This document shows positions 1-7,468 of a stretch of 12,224 nt of DNA, piece by piece (within the stretch, counting starts at the first letter, position 1; each line of letters begins with the position of its first letter). The position numbers and the translations under genes were made by a program. The notes under the pieces are model-generated. The model was not told the origin of the DNA. It saw nothing but the letters and a program-made list of their open reading frames with translations, and ran no database searches. Origin of the DNA: CAYGXH01 sp964354485 (lineage in GTDB: Bacteria > Bacteroidota > Ignavibacteria > UBA10030 > SZUA-254); assembly GCA_964354485.1 (NCBI GenBank), contig CAYGZY010000152.1:1-12224 (forward strand), in the 5' to 3' direction.

Positions 1-1
1 A

Positions 2-1483
2 CTTCTCCCTATCCCTCCGGCCGGTACATTCGATGTCCGTTGGTCCGTCACCAGCACAAATGGGACAAACATAGATATCAGAAACGTTCACAGTCCTACT
101 AATCTCGAAATCATTTACACCTGTCTGATACAGCCAAGCACGGCCGGGTATCCGGTCACACTGAGGTGGGATAAAAATGTTTTTCCCATCGGTACTGTTC
201 TTCTGCAGGATCAGGCAACGGGCGGAGGAATATTTTCCATAGACATGAAGAATCAAAGCGCTTACACGATCACTAATCCAGCGATCCGCGTCGTGCAGAT
301 TTCCTACAAGGCGCCCCGTTACTACGCTTTCCCGGCGGGATGGGATATGATCTCGATACCGGTGACACCGACCGGTAATCGGAAGAAAATTTCCATTTTC
401 CCCAATGCAATCTCTGGAGCATTTGGATATAACGGCCTTTACTATGAAGCTGATTCACTGACAAACGGTGTCGGCTACTGGTTGAAGTTAGCTTACCAGG
501 ATACCGTAGGTATAGAAGGGCTTCCGCTCTCGGGCGATACGTTATCAGTGAACGAGGGCTGGAACATGATCGGCTCTATTTCTGAACCAATAGGTATTAA
601 TCAGATCATTTCCATTCCAGCGAACCTCACATCAAGCGATTACTACTTTTATAATGGGGGATATCAATCGCGTGATACGATTCTGCCTGCGAGAGCTTAC
701 TGGATCAAAACAAAATCTGCCGGCTCACTGATTCTATCTACTGATGGCAAGGGAGTTGAAAACTTCAGTGCACAGAAACTTCCCTTCGGAGAACTCAATA
801 CTCTTACCATCTCGGATGCAAGCGGGGGGAATAAAACTCTCTATTTCTCCGAGAAGACCGGATCTTATGACGAAGCTCTCGGTCGGTATGAACTGCCTCC
901 ACCGCCGCCCTTCGGCGGATTTGACGCGCGCTTCACATCCGGTAGGTACGTCGAAGAGCTCCCCAAATCTTCCGGGTCGCTGTTCGTCAAGATACAATCA
1001 GAGTCATATCCCGTTACCATCCGGTGGAAAACCGTACAAGCATCCGACTGCGGGCTTCGGATAACAGATATGCAGAACCATCAGTTGGAACAGAGCCCCT
1101 CAGCCCCCGGCGAGGGATGGGTAAGGATACTTGATCCGGAGGCAAGGACACTGCGCATAGAAGTAGTTCCCGTGCAGACAATACCGCAGGATTTTGCACT
1201 CAGGCAGAATTATCCGAATCCGTTCAATCCTTCGACTCTCATAGAATTCGGGCTTCCGGTTCCCTCGGCTGTAACTCTGAAAATCTACAATATACTCGGC
1301 GAGGAAATCGCGACAATCATCAACGATGAAATGCTTGAAGCAGGGATTCATAAGCGATCATTCGATATGCAAAGTAACTTGCATCCCGGACAATTAAGTT
1401 CCGGAATATATTTCTATCGCCTGAATGCAAAGAGTGCAAATCGTGCATTCTCCGACATAAAGAAAATGATTCTGATAAAATAG
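2..1483 (+). CDS. secreted protein with C-terminal type IX secretion sorting domain, 5'-truncated by window edge
   Basis: The frame is open from base 2 to the TAG at 1481-1483, giving at least 493 residues, so the gene begins outside the window and the ATG at 245 is internal. The last ~95 residues (nt ~1196-1480) are a typical type A T9SS sorting domain: QNYPNPFNPST, then a beta-rich stretch with KIYNILGEEIATI and a final SSGIYFYRL...KKMILIK. Such domains direct export across the outer membrane by T9SS and are normally cleaved there. Upstream are two related segments with GWDMISIPV (nt ~338) and GWNMIGSI (nt ~557), a pattern common in large FCB surface proteins. A second repeated module lies at nt ~2-310 and ~893-1180, each copy with a proline cluster, FDxR and YPVT(L/I)RW. 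No catalytic motif is visible, so the function of the exported part is unknown. The sorting domain is near certain; the role is not. Confidence 0.9.
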   Translation, partial: LLPIPPAGTFDVRWSVTSTNGTNIDIRNVHSPTNLEIIYTCLIQPSTAGYPVTLRWDKNVFPIGTVLLQDQATGGGIFSIDMKNQSAYTITNPAIRVVQISYKAPRYYAFPAGWDMISIPVTPTGNRKKISIFPNAISGAFGYNGLYYEADSLTNGVGYWLKLAYQDTVGIEGLPLSGDTLSVNEGWNMIGSISEPIGINQIISIPANLTSSDYYFYNGGYQSRDTILPARAYWIKTKSAGSLILSTDGKGVENFSAQKLPFGELNTLTISDASGGNKTLYFSEKTGSYDEALGRYELPPPPPFGGFDARFTSGRYVEELPKSSGSLFVKIQSESYPVTIRWKTVQASDCGLRITDMQNHQLEQSPSAPGEGWVRILDPEARTLRIEVVPVQTIPQDFALRQNYPNPFNPSTLIEFGLPVPSAVTLKIYNILGEEIATIINDEMLEAGIHKRSFDMQSNLHPGQLSSGIYFYRLNAKSANRAFSDIKKMILIK

Positions 1484-1633
1484 TATCAATTAAGGACGCG
1501 GTGTTTACAATTTTTATTTTTCTGGAATACCGCCGATCGATATGAAACGAAGGATGTAAAATCAAGAATTTGATTATCCTGAAAATTTAGCTTTAAATAA
1601 CGGCACGATGCATTCAAAGGACTTCTAAAGATT

Positions 1634-1671
1634 TAAAATAACGGGAAAAGCTCCAACTCCCGATTATTTTA
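1634..1671. terminator. bidirectional rho-independent terminator-like hairpin
   Basis: Arm TAAAATAACGGGA (1634-1646) pairs with TCCCG (1658-1662) and, past one bulged A (1663), with TTATTTTA (1664-1671), around an 11-base loop. That is a 5-bp GC-rich core closed by 8 A-T pairs. The A-rich left flank and T-rich right arm let it act as a terminator on either strand. It lies about 150 bases after the T9SS gene and would end that transcript. The structure is seen directly; terminator function is inferred. Confidence 0.6.
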
Positions 1672-1677
1672 TGATTA

Positions 1678-1707
1678 TTGTTTGGGAATAGATGTTAAAA
1701 ATAATAT
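1678..1707 (+). promoter_or_regulatory. possible promoter for the decayed membrane gene
   Basis: TTGTTT (1678-1683) and TAATAT (1702-1707) are separated by 18 bases and lie just after the terminator-like hairpin. Transcription would start near 1714, only about 10 bases before the putative ATT start at 1725. A purine-rich AAAAGGGG (1711-1718) lies between. Chance matches are likely in AT-rich DNA. Confidence 0.3.
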
Positions 1708-1724
1708 AGAAAAAGGGGCGAGGT

Positions 1725-3625
1725 ATTATTCCCAAAATATCGCCGCATGAACAAAAAGAGCCGGAACTGAACACGCAGGTTCAGCGAACTTTCTATATCG
1801 CATGGGGAGCAGGTTTCATCATTTATGTAACGGCGTCGTTCTTTCCTGATTCGATGTTATGGGGAGTTAACCACCTCGCCTTCTTCTCAATTTCAGAACG
1901 GATTCTTTTACTACTTCTGGCTGTTTTCTTAGTCGTACCTTTCTTTCGATCACTTTATACTCGCGTCTGCGAGAATGCCTTCGAGCGGTGTGAGCGGTCA
2001 GCAGCTGTACGCTTATTGTTTTCCTTTAGTCTGGGAGTGGCGGCAGCTCTGCTCTGTTTCTATTTCAGAATTTCGACAGATATGTACGGAGACACAAGAA
2101 CCCTACTGCAGTTTCTTGCAGACTGCCGGTATACAGTTCTGAACCTATTTGATCCCCGCGATACAGAGCCGCTGACACGAATAATCCATCAGTTAATTGC
2201 AGGGTGGTCCGGTATCGATCATAAGCTGACGTTCCAGATTTTGAGCGCCTTGAGCGGCGGTATGATGATATTCGTTCTCTTCTTCTGGGTAGTTTCGTTG
2301 GACGTTTCCAACACATGAAAACTCTATATGTTTCTGGCTATATCCACAACAGGCGCGAATCAATTGTTCTTCGGTCATGTTGAAGATTACACGCTCGCTT
2401 ACCTTTGTCTCCTGTTTTTTCTCCTCACAGCCTAGAGGTTATTCGATGGGAAAAAGGTGCTGGGATTAATGGCTGTGCTCCTCATCGTTGGAGTCCGTTT
2501 GCATGTCGTATTTGCACTTATTTTGCCTTCATTCCTTTTTGCTGTCTGCTGGGTGATGCGGGAGCGCTTTACATGGATGAGGCGCTGTACGCAACCGACT
2601 TCGGTACTGAAGATGCTTGGCGCGACGGCTCTGGTCTGTGCCGTCGCGTACTTCTTCTATTTCCATGCTGACCATTACCAGGTAGGCGACAAGGATGAGA
2701 TATTAAAGAAGATCTTTCTTCCGGTTTCAAACTACCATCCCGCACCTCATTCCTATTCGCTTCTCTCCTGGAAACATATCTCCGACGTTTTCGAGGAAAT
2801 GGTAATGACTGTATCTCCGGCCGTGTTCATTGTATTTTTGCCGGGTCTATTGCTATGGCGGAGGATCAGGTGGGACGATCCGAGGGTACTTTTCTACGGA
2901 ATCGGATCGGTCACCTTTACGGCATTCACTTTCACAGTGAATCCAATGTTGACAATCTCGCCGCTGCCCCGCTGACATTTCTTGTCATAGCGATTGCCTT
3001 CCAACTCTTTGCCGGAACTGAACAGATCCGGCATCAGCGATTGATGCCGGGTGCAACAATAAGTATGGGGATCCTCTCCATGGCAATCATACTAGTCAAT
3101 GCAGATACCGACAGGGTAAGTCGGCGTCTGGAAGGAATTGGGACCTGGGCATTCCACAGCTATTACGCCGGTTCGTCGTATATTCTGAATGTCGCAGCGA
3201 AAATGACGACTAGCATAGATCATCAGATCGAGAGGCGGGGACGGAAGATCCGGGAACTTGAACCGTATGGTTCTAATCGCGATCTGGAGCTAGGAATCCT
3301 CTACCAAAAACTCGGTGATGCAGCTCTATCCGATAAACGATTTGCACTGGCAGCTGATAATTATTCCAGGGCTTACGCTAACGATTCTTTAAACGCTTCA
3401 GCGCTACGATCTCTGGGATTAATATTCCTCCTCACGAGACAGTACGATAAGGCCAATCAGTTGCTCGAGTATTATAATGCAAATGTCAATACACCGTTGT
3501 TCATGGATGAACGCGGGCTCCTGCTCGCCAAACAGCTAAAAGCAATACAGTTACTCGAGGCCGGTAAACCGGACTCCAGCATTATTCAGAAAGCTCTTGA
3601 TGATATATACCTACAAAATAGATAA
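1725..3625 (+). pseudogene. decayed polytopic membrane protein with C-terminal TPR region (two in-frame stops plus a frameshift)
   Basis: One protein of about 630 residues can be followed from about 1725 to the TAA at 3623-3625, but it is broken. The first frame is interrupted by TGA (2316-2318), with coherent sequence resuming straight after (LAISTTGANQLFFGHVEDYT), and by TAG (2433-2435), resuming with RLFDGKK. It then continues as membrane protein to 2975. Near 2949-2957 the sense passes to another frame (NPML into DNLAAAPLTFLVIAIAF), implying a small indel. About ten or eleven hydrophobic segments are spread over the first two thirds. The last third is soluble and helical, with a TPR-like region (LELGILYQKLGDAALSDKRF, then DKANQLLEYYN). 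Overall shape and the GHVEDY motif recall GT-C-like membrane glycosyltransferase proteins with TPR tails in FCB bacteria, but no activity can be assigned. The clean TPR frame (2951-3625) could still be translated. Assembly error is possible but less likely with three separate lesions here and none in the neighbours. Confidence 0.8.
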
Positions 3626-3874
3626 TCAGATACGCAGCAAATGGAATAGACTCAATCCATGTTGGCACATAATGGGAATTAGAGTGCCCAATCGAAGATC
3701 GATCCTATTATTTATTTTCTTTTAAGAAAATCCCTCTTTTCCTCCCCGCGCAGACTTCGGCAAGAACCTTGCAAAATTATTGAATTTTGTTTATATTCTA
3801 TCTCAAATTTTTAGCTAAAAACCTCAAAACAGAGGATTTTCAGCAATAACTAAGTCCGGTTATCCCGTCGTAAA
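3626..3874. other. intergenic region before prs
   Basis: These 249 bases contain no credible gene. An imperfect stem, TTGGCAC (3662-3668) with GTGCCCAA (3684-3691, one bulged C), has a 15-base loop. A short ATCGA/TCGAT inverted repeat (3691-3703) follows, then a T-rich run and an AT-only hairpin TTTTCTT/AAGAAAA (3715-3730). Together they could end transcription from the left, though none is a textbook terminator. The right part carries the prs promoter candidate and leader. Confidence 0.45.
3769..3797 (+). promoter_or_regulatory. promoter candidate for the prs-rplY-pth operon
   Basis: TTGCAA (3769-3774) and TATATT (3792-3797) are spaced by exactly 17 bases, a near-standard primary-sigma promoter, in the only sizeable gap before the housekeeping block. 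Transcription would start near 3804, leaving a leader of about 70 bases. The leader holds a small imperfect hairpin, CCTC (3822-3825) with GAGG (3832-3835), flanked by AAAA/TTTT. Position and spacing support the call; Bacteroidota promoters differ somewhat from this consensus. Confidence 0.5.
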
Positions 3875-4831
3875 ATGTCCAAAAATGAATTGAGAATATT
3901 TGCAGGTCGGTCGAATATCCGACTTGCCGAGAAAATTGCCAAGCGCGTCGGCACTCCACTCGGTAAATGCGAGATACGCAACTTCAGCGACGGTGAACTT
4001 TGGGTGAAGTACTATGAAAACATTCGCGGATGCGATGTTTTCATCATCCAGTCTACAAATCCACCGGCTGAAAACCTCCTTGAACTGCTGATCATGATCG
4101 ATGCAGCCAAGAGAGCCTCAGCGAGGAGAGTAACCGCCGTCGTTCCATACTTCGGATATGGGCGCCAGGACCGTAAAGATCAGCCGCGGGTGTCCATCAC
4201 TGCAAAACTTGTAGCCAATTTACTGACGGAAGCAGGAGCCGACCGTATCATTACAATGGATCTGCATGCTCCGCAGATTCAGGGTTTCTTTGATATCCCC
4301 GTGGATCATCTTTACTCTTCCGCTGTATATACGTCGTTCTTTATGAAGAAAAACATACGGAAGCTCACCGTTGTATCCCCTGACGTCGGCGGGATAAAGA
4401 TGGCTCGCGCTTTTGCAAAGAGGCTGCATGCGGAACTTGTTCTGATCGACAAGCGTCGGCCGCATCCAAACAAAACCGAAGTCATGAACATTATCGGGAA
4501 TGCAAAAGACAGGAACATCCTTATCGTTGATGATTTGATCGACACAGGAGGTACATTCTGCAATGCTGTTGAGGCGCTGAGAGACGCCGGTGCTGCCGAA
4601 ATATTTGGAGCATGCACTCATCCTCTCTTTTCTGGAAATGCCCTCAAGCGTATCATTACATGTGAGCTGTCTAAAATATATGTAACAGATTCCATCCACA
4701 TGCCGGAGAACAAGCAGGCAGCACAAAAAATCAAGGTTCTCTCGGTCGCGGGGCTGTTCGGGGAAGCAATTCTCCGGGCTTTTAAAAATGAATCTATCAG
4801 TTCATTATTCGATGTAGACAAAGATAAGTAA
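3875..4831 (+). CDS. prs: ribose-phosphate pyrophosphokinase (PRPP synthetase)
   Basis: Makes 5-phosphoribosyl-1-diphosphate from ribose 5-phosphate and ATP in the cytoplasm, feeding purine, pyrimidine, NAD, histidine and tryptophan synthesis. The 318-residue product has the usual class I length and all landmarks: NFSDGE (36-41), the ATP-site PYFGYGRQDRK (91-101), DLHAPQIQGFFD (129-140) with the metal-binding His131, SPDVGG (168-173), the catalytic loop DKRRPHPNK (192-200), and the PRPP-binding loop ILIVDDLIDTGGT (215-227). THPLFSGNA (248-256) is also typical. The ATG at 3875 gives the expected N-terminus (ELRIFAGRSN), although no clear Shine-Dalgarno precedes it, which is common in this phylum. 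It is the first gene of the block, behind the 3769-3797 promoter candidate, and rplY begins 10 bases after its stop. Confidence 0.97.
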   Translation: MSKNELRIFAGRSNIRLAEKIAKRVGTPLGKCEIRNFSDGELWVKYYENIRGCDVFIIQSTNPPAENLLELLIMIDAAKRASARRVTAVVPYFGYGRQDRKDQPRVSITAKLVANLLTEAGADRIITMDLHAPQIQGFFDIPVDHLYSSAVYTSFFMKKNIRKLTVVSPDVGGIKMARAFAKRLHAELVLIDKRRPHPNKTEVMNIIGNAKDRNILIVDDLIDTGGTFCNAVEALRDAGAAEIFGACTHPLFSGNALKRIITCELSKIYVTDSIHMPENKQAAQKIKVLSVAGLFGEAILRAFKNESISSLFDVDKDK

Positions 4832-4841
4832 AGGAACAATT

Positions 4842-5555
4842 ATGCGTGAGATAACGTTAGAAGCAACGATACGAAAAGAACGCAGGAAACATACAAAAAG
4901 CCTGAGGAAACTGGGCAGCATTCCCGGCATATACTACCTGCACGGAGAAGAGAACATATCCATATCAGTCTCGGAAATAAATCTTAAGCCTCTGATCTAT
5001 ACGGCAGAAACACATGTCATCAACCTTAAGCTGGACGACGGGAACAGCAAGAGTTGCATCCTGCGCGACATTCAATTCGATCCGGTTACGGATCAACCGA
5101 TACATTTTGACCTTCAGGGTCTGCGGGAAAACGAAGAGATTACGATTGAAGCGCCTATTGTTTTAACCGGCGGGATCCCCATAGGCGTGCGCGAAGGCGG
5201 AATACTTCAGCAGATCATCCATGCGATAAAAATTACCTGTTTGCCAAAATTCATACCGGAACAGATCGAAGTTGATGTCGTGAACCTAAAGATAAACAAT
5301 TTCATTCACGTCAGCGATCTTACGATTCCAAATGTCACTATTTTGGAAAATTCAACGAGTTCAATCGTTGGTGTCGTACCTCCGGCAGTCGAGAAGGAAC
5401 CCGAGCCGGGTGAAGTAGTTGCTGAGGAAGCGGCAGAACCCGAAGTAATAGGCAAGGGTAAGAAGCCTGAAGAGGGTGAGGAAACTGAAGGAGCCGGCGA
5501 GAAGAAACCGGAAACCGCAAAAGGCGCGGTCGCTCCGAAGGAGGAGAAAAAGTAA
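4842..5555 (+). CDS. rplY: 50S ribosomal protein L25 (Ctc/TL5 type) with long acidic-basic tail
   Basis: Binds 5S rRNA in the large ribosomal subunit. The 237-residue product is the long Ctc/TL5 form. The N-terminal 5S-binding domain (about 1-92) includes KSLRKLGSIPGI and ILRDIQFDPVTDQPIHFD. The C-terminal beta domain (about 97-182) includes APIVLTGGIPIGVREGGIL and VSDLTIPNVTIL. Residues 183-237 form a low-complexity tail of Glu, Lys, Pro, Ala and Gly, unlike a folded domain and probably disordered. An AAGGA Shine-Dalgarno (4831-4835) overlaps the prs stop and sits 6 bases before the ATG, so the two genes are probably co-transcribed. The next gene, pth, starts 24 bases after the stop; this prs-rplY-pth order is familiar in FCB and other bacteria. 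Confidence 0.95.
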   Translation: MREITLEATIRKERRKHTKSLRKLGSIPGIYYLHGEENISISVSEINLKPLIYTAETHVINLKLDDGNSKSCILRDIQFDPVTDQPIHFDLQGLRENEEITIEAPIVLTGGIPIGVREGGILQQIIHAIKITCLPKFIPEQIEVDVVNLKINNFIHVSDLTIPNVTILENSTSSIVGVVPPAVEKEPEPGEVVAEEAAEPEVIGKGKKPEEGEETEGAGEKKPETAKGAVAPKEEKK

Positions 5556-5579
5556 CCGCAGTCCGGGAAGAACTCAGAC

Positions 5580-6152
5580 GTGCTTGCTGTTGTCGGATTA
5601 GGGAACCCGGGTTCTGAATACGAAACCACACGGCATAACGTGGGTTTCAGAATAGTTGATGCTGCTGCGAAGCATCTTGGAATACGGCTGACCGAAGGAA
5701 CGGGTGATTATCTCATCGGTGAAAAAAATGTTGCCCGCACCAATGTCGTTCTCGTCAAACCGCTGACGTACATGAATAATTCAGGTTTGGCTGTACGTGA
5801 TATCGTTGAACGTTACTCCCTGCGCATCGATGAGCTTTTAATTATCGTTGATGATTTTAATGTATCATTTGGAACACTGCGTTTGCGGATGAGAGGGAGC
5901 GACGGCGGGCACAACGGTCTTTATTCCATTATCCGTCACCTGGACTCAATGGATTTCCCCCGGTTGCGGTGCGGTATTGGACATGAAAGCAAAGAGGAAC
6001 CGGACATGGCCGATTTTGTCCTTTCTCCATTTGATGAAAGTGAGTTACCCGGCCTGCGCGATATGGTGATGCGTGCGCGTGATGCAGTCATCTGCGCAGT
6101 GACCGGCGGTTATCGGGCAGCGCTTAACTGCCTGAACATACAAAAAGTATAA
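5580..6152 (+). CDS. pth: peptidyl-tRNA hydrolase
   Basis: Cleaves the ester bond of peptidyl-tRNAs that drop off stalled ribosomes, recycling tRNA in the cytoplasm. The 190-residue length is standard for bacterial Pth. Key residues are present: Asn9 in GLGNPG, catalytic His19 in TTRHNVGF, Asn66 in KPLTYMNNSG, the acidic pair Asp91/Asp92 in IVDDFN, and Asn112 in GGHNGL, with SIIRHL and RLRCGIG after it. The start is GTG at 5580, chosen because it yields the conserved N-terminus (MLAVVGLGNPG); a weak GGGAAG lies about 10 bases upstream. It sits 24 bases after rplY and probably shares its transcript. A 78-base gap with a structured leader then separates it from rpsF. Confidence 0.96.
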   Translation: MLAVVGLGNPGSEYETTRHNVGFRIVDAAAKHLGIRLTEGTGDYLIGEKNVARTNVVLVKPLTYMNNSGLAVRDIVERYSLRIDELLIIVDDFNVSFGTLRLRMRGSDGGHNGLYSIIRHLDSMDFPRLRCGIGHESKEEPDMADFVLSPFDESELPGLRDMVMRARDAVICAVTGGYRAALNCLNIQKV

Positions 6153-6170
6153 TTAACCCTATCTCGGAGT

Positions 6171-6191
6171 TTACCCGCCAACCGTGGGTAA
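6171..6191 (+). promoter_or_regulatory. possible S6:S18-binding leader hairpin of the rpsF operon
   Basis: TTACCC (6171-6176) pairs perfectly with GGGTAA (6186-6191) around a 9-base loop GCCAACCGT; a G-U pair may extend the stem by one. The loop exposes CCG (6182-6184). Many bacterial rpsF leaders carry a hairpin with a conserved unpaired CCG that mimics the 16S rRNA site of the S6:S18 dimer and shuts off the operon when ribosomal protein is in excess. Both rpsF and rpsR are in this operon, and this is its longest internal gap. Match to the motif is judged by eye. Confidence 0.5.
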
Positions 6192-6230
6192 TTACTTCGA
6201 GGTCAATCATAAACGTCCGAAGGGAACACA

Positions 6231-6656
6231 ATGGAAGATACAAAACACACATACGAAACAACCTTCATCGTCAACGCCTCGCTCGAGGATCCCCAGATTG
6301 AAGGAACAATCACACACGTAACCGAAGCCATCACCCGAAACGGCGGTACAGTTTCAGCCGTTAACCGATGGGGCCGTAAACGACTTGCCTTTACGATCAA
6401 AAAGAAAAACAACGGCTATTACGTCAATTTGGAATTTGTCGCCCCTCCCCCGACAATCATCCAGGTTGAGCGGGTATACCTGCTCGATGAAAATATTCTC
6501 CGGTACCTCACGATCCACCTGGACAAGAGGGCGCTTAATGCCCGGGCAGAGTCGCTGAAACCGCCTCCGGCTGAAGAACATCCTGCGCCTCAGGAAACCG
6601 TGCGTGAGCCTCTCTTCGAAAACGAAGAGCTGACACCTCCGGAACGAACAATATAA
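6231..6656 (+). CDS. rpsF: 30S ribosomal protein S6
   Basis: Binds 16S rRNA in the platform of the small subunit as a dimer with S18, whose gene lies two genes on. The family pattern is clear: YETTFIVNASLED (8-20) as the first strand, WGRKRLAFTIKKKNNGYYV (47-65), and VYLLDENILRYLTIHLDK (82-99). The product is 141 residues; after about residue 105 it has a proline- and glutamate-rich tail (KPPPAEEHPAPQE...) of the kind that varies among S6 proteins. The ATG at 6231 is preceded by GAAGGGA (6215-6221). It begins the rpsF-ssb-rpsR-rplI set and follows the hairpin at 6171-6191, which may mediate feedback by S6:S18. Confidence 0.95.
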   Translation: MEDTKHTYETTFIVNASLEDPQIEGTITHVTEAITRNGGTVSAVNRWGRKRLAFTIKKKNNGYYVNLEFVAPPPTIIQVERVYLLDENILRYLTIHLDKRALNARAESLKPPPAEEHPAPQETVREPLFENEELTPPERTI

Positions 6657-6700
6657 TCCTCCCAACGCATCGAAGACTGAAGACTAATGAGAAAGCTCAT

Positions 6701-7201
6701 ATGGCTGACCTGAAGATGCCCGAGATCAATTGTACGATTATTGCGGGAAACCTCACCAAAGATCCGGTTTTTCGTCAGACAACGAACGGTACGCCTGTCG
6801 TCAACTTTACCATCGCTTCAAACAGGAAGTACCGTGACGCTTCGAACCAGTGGCAGGAGGAAGTATGTTACATCGGCGTTGTTGCGTGGAACCGGCTCGC
6901 CGAAAGTTGCCTCAACCGATTAAAGAAGGGAAGCGCAGTACTCATCGACGGAGAGCTTCAGAGTCATATATTCAAAAACGACGAAGGCATACCGCGCAAC
7001 ATCGTTGAAATAAAGGCGCGCCGGATACAGTTTCTCAACAGAAAGATTCCCGGTCTTGAACATGCACCGAACGGCGCTGCCGCTTCCCAGCAGGATGATG
7101 AGCCGTGCATCATTGAAGATGACTCTTTCGATAAATTTTTAACAAGTGAAGAATCGCAGTTACTCAAAGAAAAATTACTCCCATCTGCATCTAAAGGATA
7201 G
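6701..7201 (+). CDS. ssb: single-stranded DNA-binding protein, OB fold, atypical C-terminus
   Basis: Coats single-stranded DNA in replication, repair and recombination. The OB fold (about residues 8-112) is recognisable: INCTIIAGNLTKDPVFR, the aromatic strand NFTIASNRKYRD, EVCYIGVVAWNRLAE, LKKGSAVLIDGEL, and a final VEIKARRIQFL. The 166-residue length is normal. The usual acidic tip ending in DDDIPF is absent: the chain ends LLKEKLLPSASKG, and the only strongly acidic run is internal (QDDEPCIIEDDSFDKF, 131-146). This could be a diverged tip with an added helix, or a paralogue with a different partner set. The ATG at 6701 is used; one at 6716 (Met6) is a weaker alternative. It lies 44 bases after rpsF and 5 before rpsR, the standard place for ssb in many bacteria. 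Confidence 0.92.
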   Translation: MADLKMPEINCTIIAGNLTKDPVFRQTTNGTPVVNFTIASNRKYRDASNQWQEEVCYIGVVAWNRLAESCLNRLKKGSAVLIDGELQSHIFKNDEGIPRNIVEIKARRIQFLNRKIPGLEHAPNGAAASQQDDEPCIIEDDSFDKFLTSEESQLLKEKLLPSASKG

Positions 7202-7206
7202 AAAAT

Positions 7207-7446
7207 ATGCCAAAGCAAGATCAGCAACAAAAAAAACGTCGGCCGTGCCGATTCTGTGAAAACAAGGAAATTTACATAGACTACAAAGATGAAAAACGGC
7301 TTATAAAATTCATATCGGAGCAGGGTAAAATAATCCCAAAACGGATCACCGGCACTTGTGCGAAGCATCAACGCCAGCTCGTGCAGGCAATCAAGCGGGC
7401 GCGTCACCTCGCACTGCTCCCGTACGTTTCTGACACCATCAAATAA
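7207..7446 (+). CDS. rpsR: 30S ribosomal protein S18, zinc-ribbon (C+) form
   Basis: Partners S6 on the small-subunit platform. At 79 residues it has normal length and the conserved core KRLIKFISEQGKIIPKR followed by ITGTCAKHQRQLVQAIKRAR. Four potential zinc ligands are present: Cys14 and Cys17 (PCRFCENK), Cys51 and His54 (TCAKH). This matches the C+ version of S18; many bacteria also have or instead use a cysteine-free copy that does not need zinc. AAAGGA (7194-7199) overlapping the ssb stop is a good ribosome binding site for the ATG at 7207, 5 bases after ssb, which suggests coupled translation. Confidence 0.96.
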   Translation: MPKQDQQQKKRRPCRFCENKEIYIDYKDEKRLIKFISEQGKIIPKRITGTCAKHQRQLVQAIKRARHLALLPYVSDTIK

Positions 7447-7468
7447 CTCTCGACCGAAAAGGATTTCC

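Larger units (their letters stand above)
1484..1724. other. intergenic region between the T9SS protein and the decayed membrane gene
   Basis: This AT-rich stretch of about 240 bases has no plausible coding frame; its longest ATG-started reading is a handful of codons. It contains a strong terminator-like hairpin (1634-1671) and a possible promoter (1678-1707), listed separately. Nothing else is recognisable. Confidence 0.6.

Noticed and set aside
2316..2435. Possible stop-codon recoding (TGA as Trp, TAG as an amino acid)
   Set aside because: Two different stops and a frameshift occur in one gene only, while intact neighbours end with TGA (korA) and TAG (ssb, korB), so a changed code does not fit.
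5538..5551. Strong Shine-Dalgarno-like GGAGGAG near the end of rplY
   Set aside because: It lies about 35 bases before the pth start, too far to serve it, and is explained by the Lys/Glu codons of the L25 tail.
7358..7468. Upstream extension of rplI into rpsR
   Set aside because: The extension overlaps rpsR in another frame and is not L9-like; the ATG at 7469 has a good ribosome binding site and the family N-terminus.
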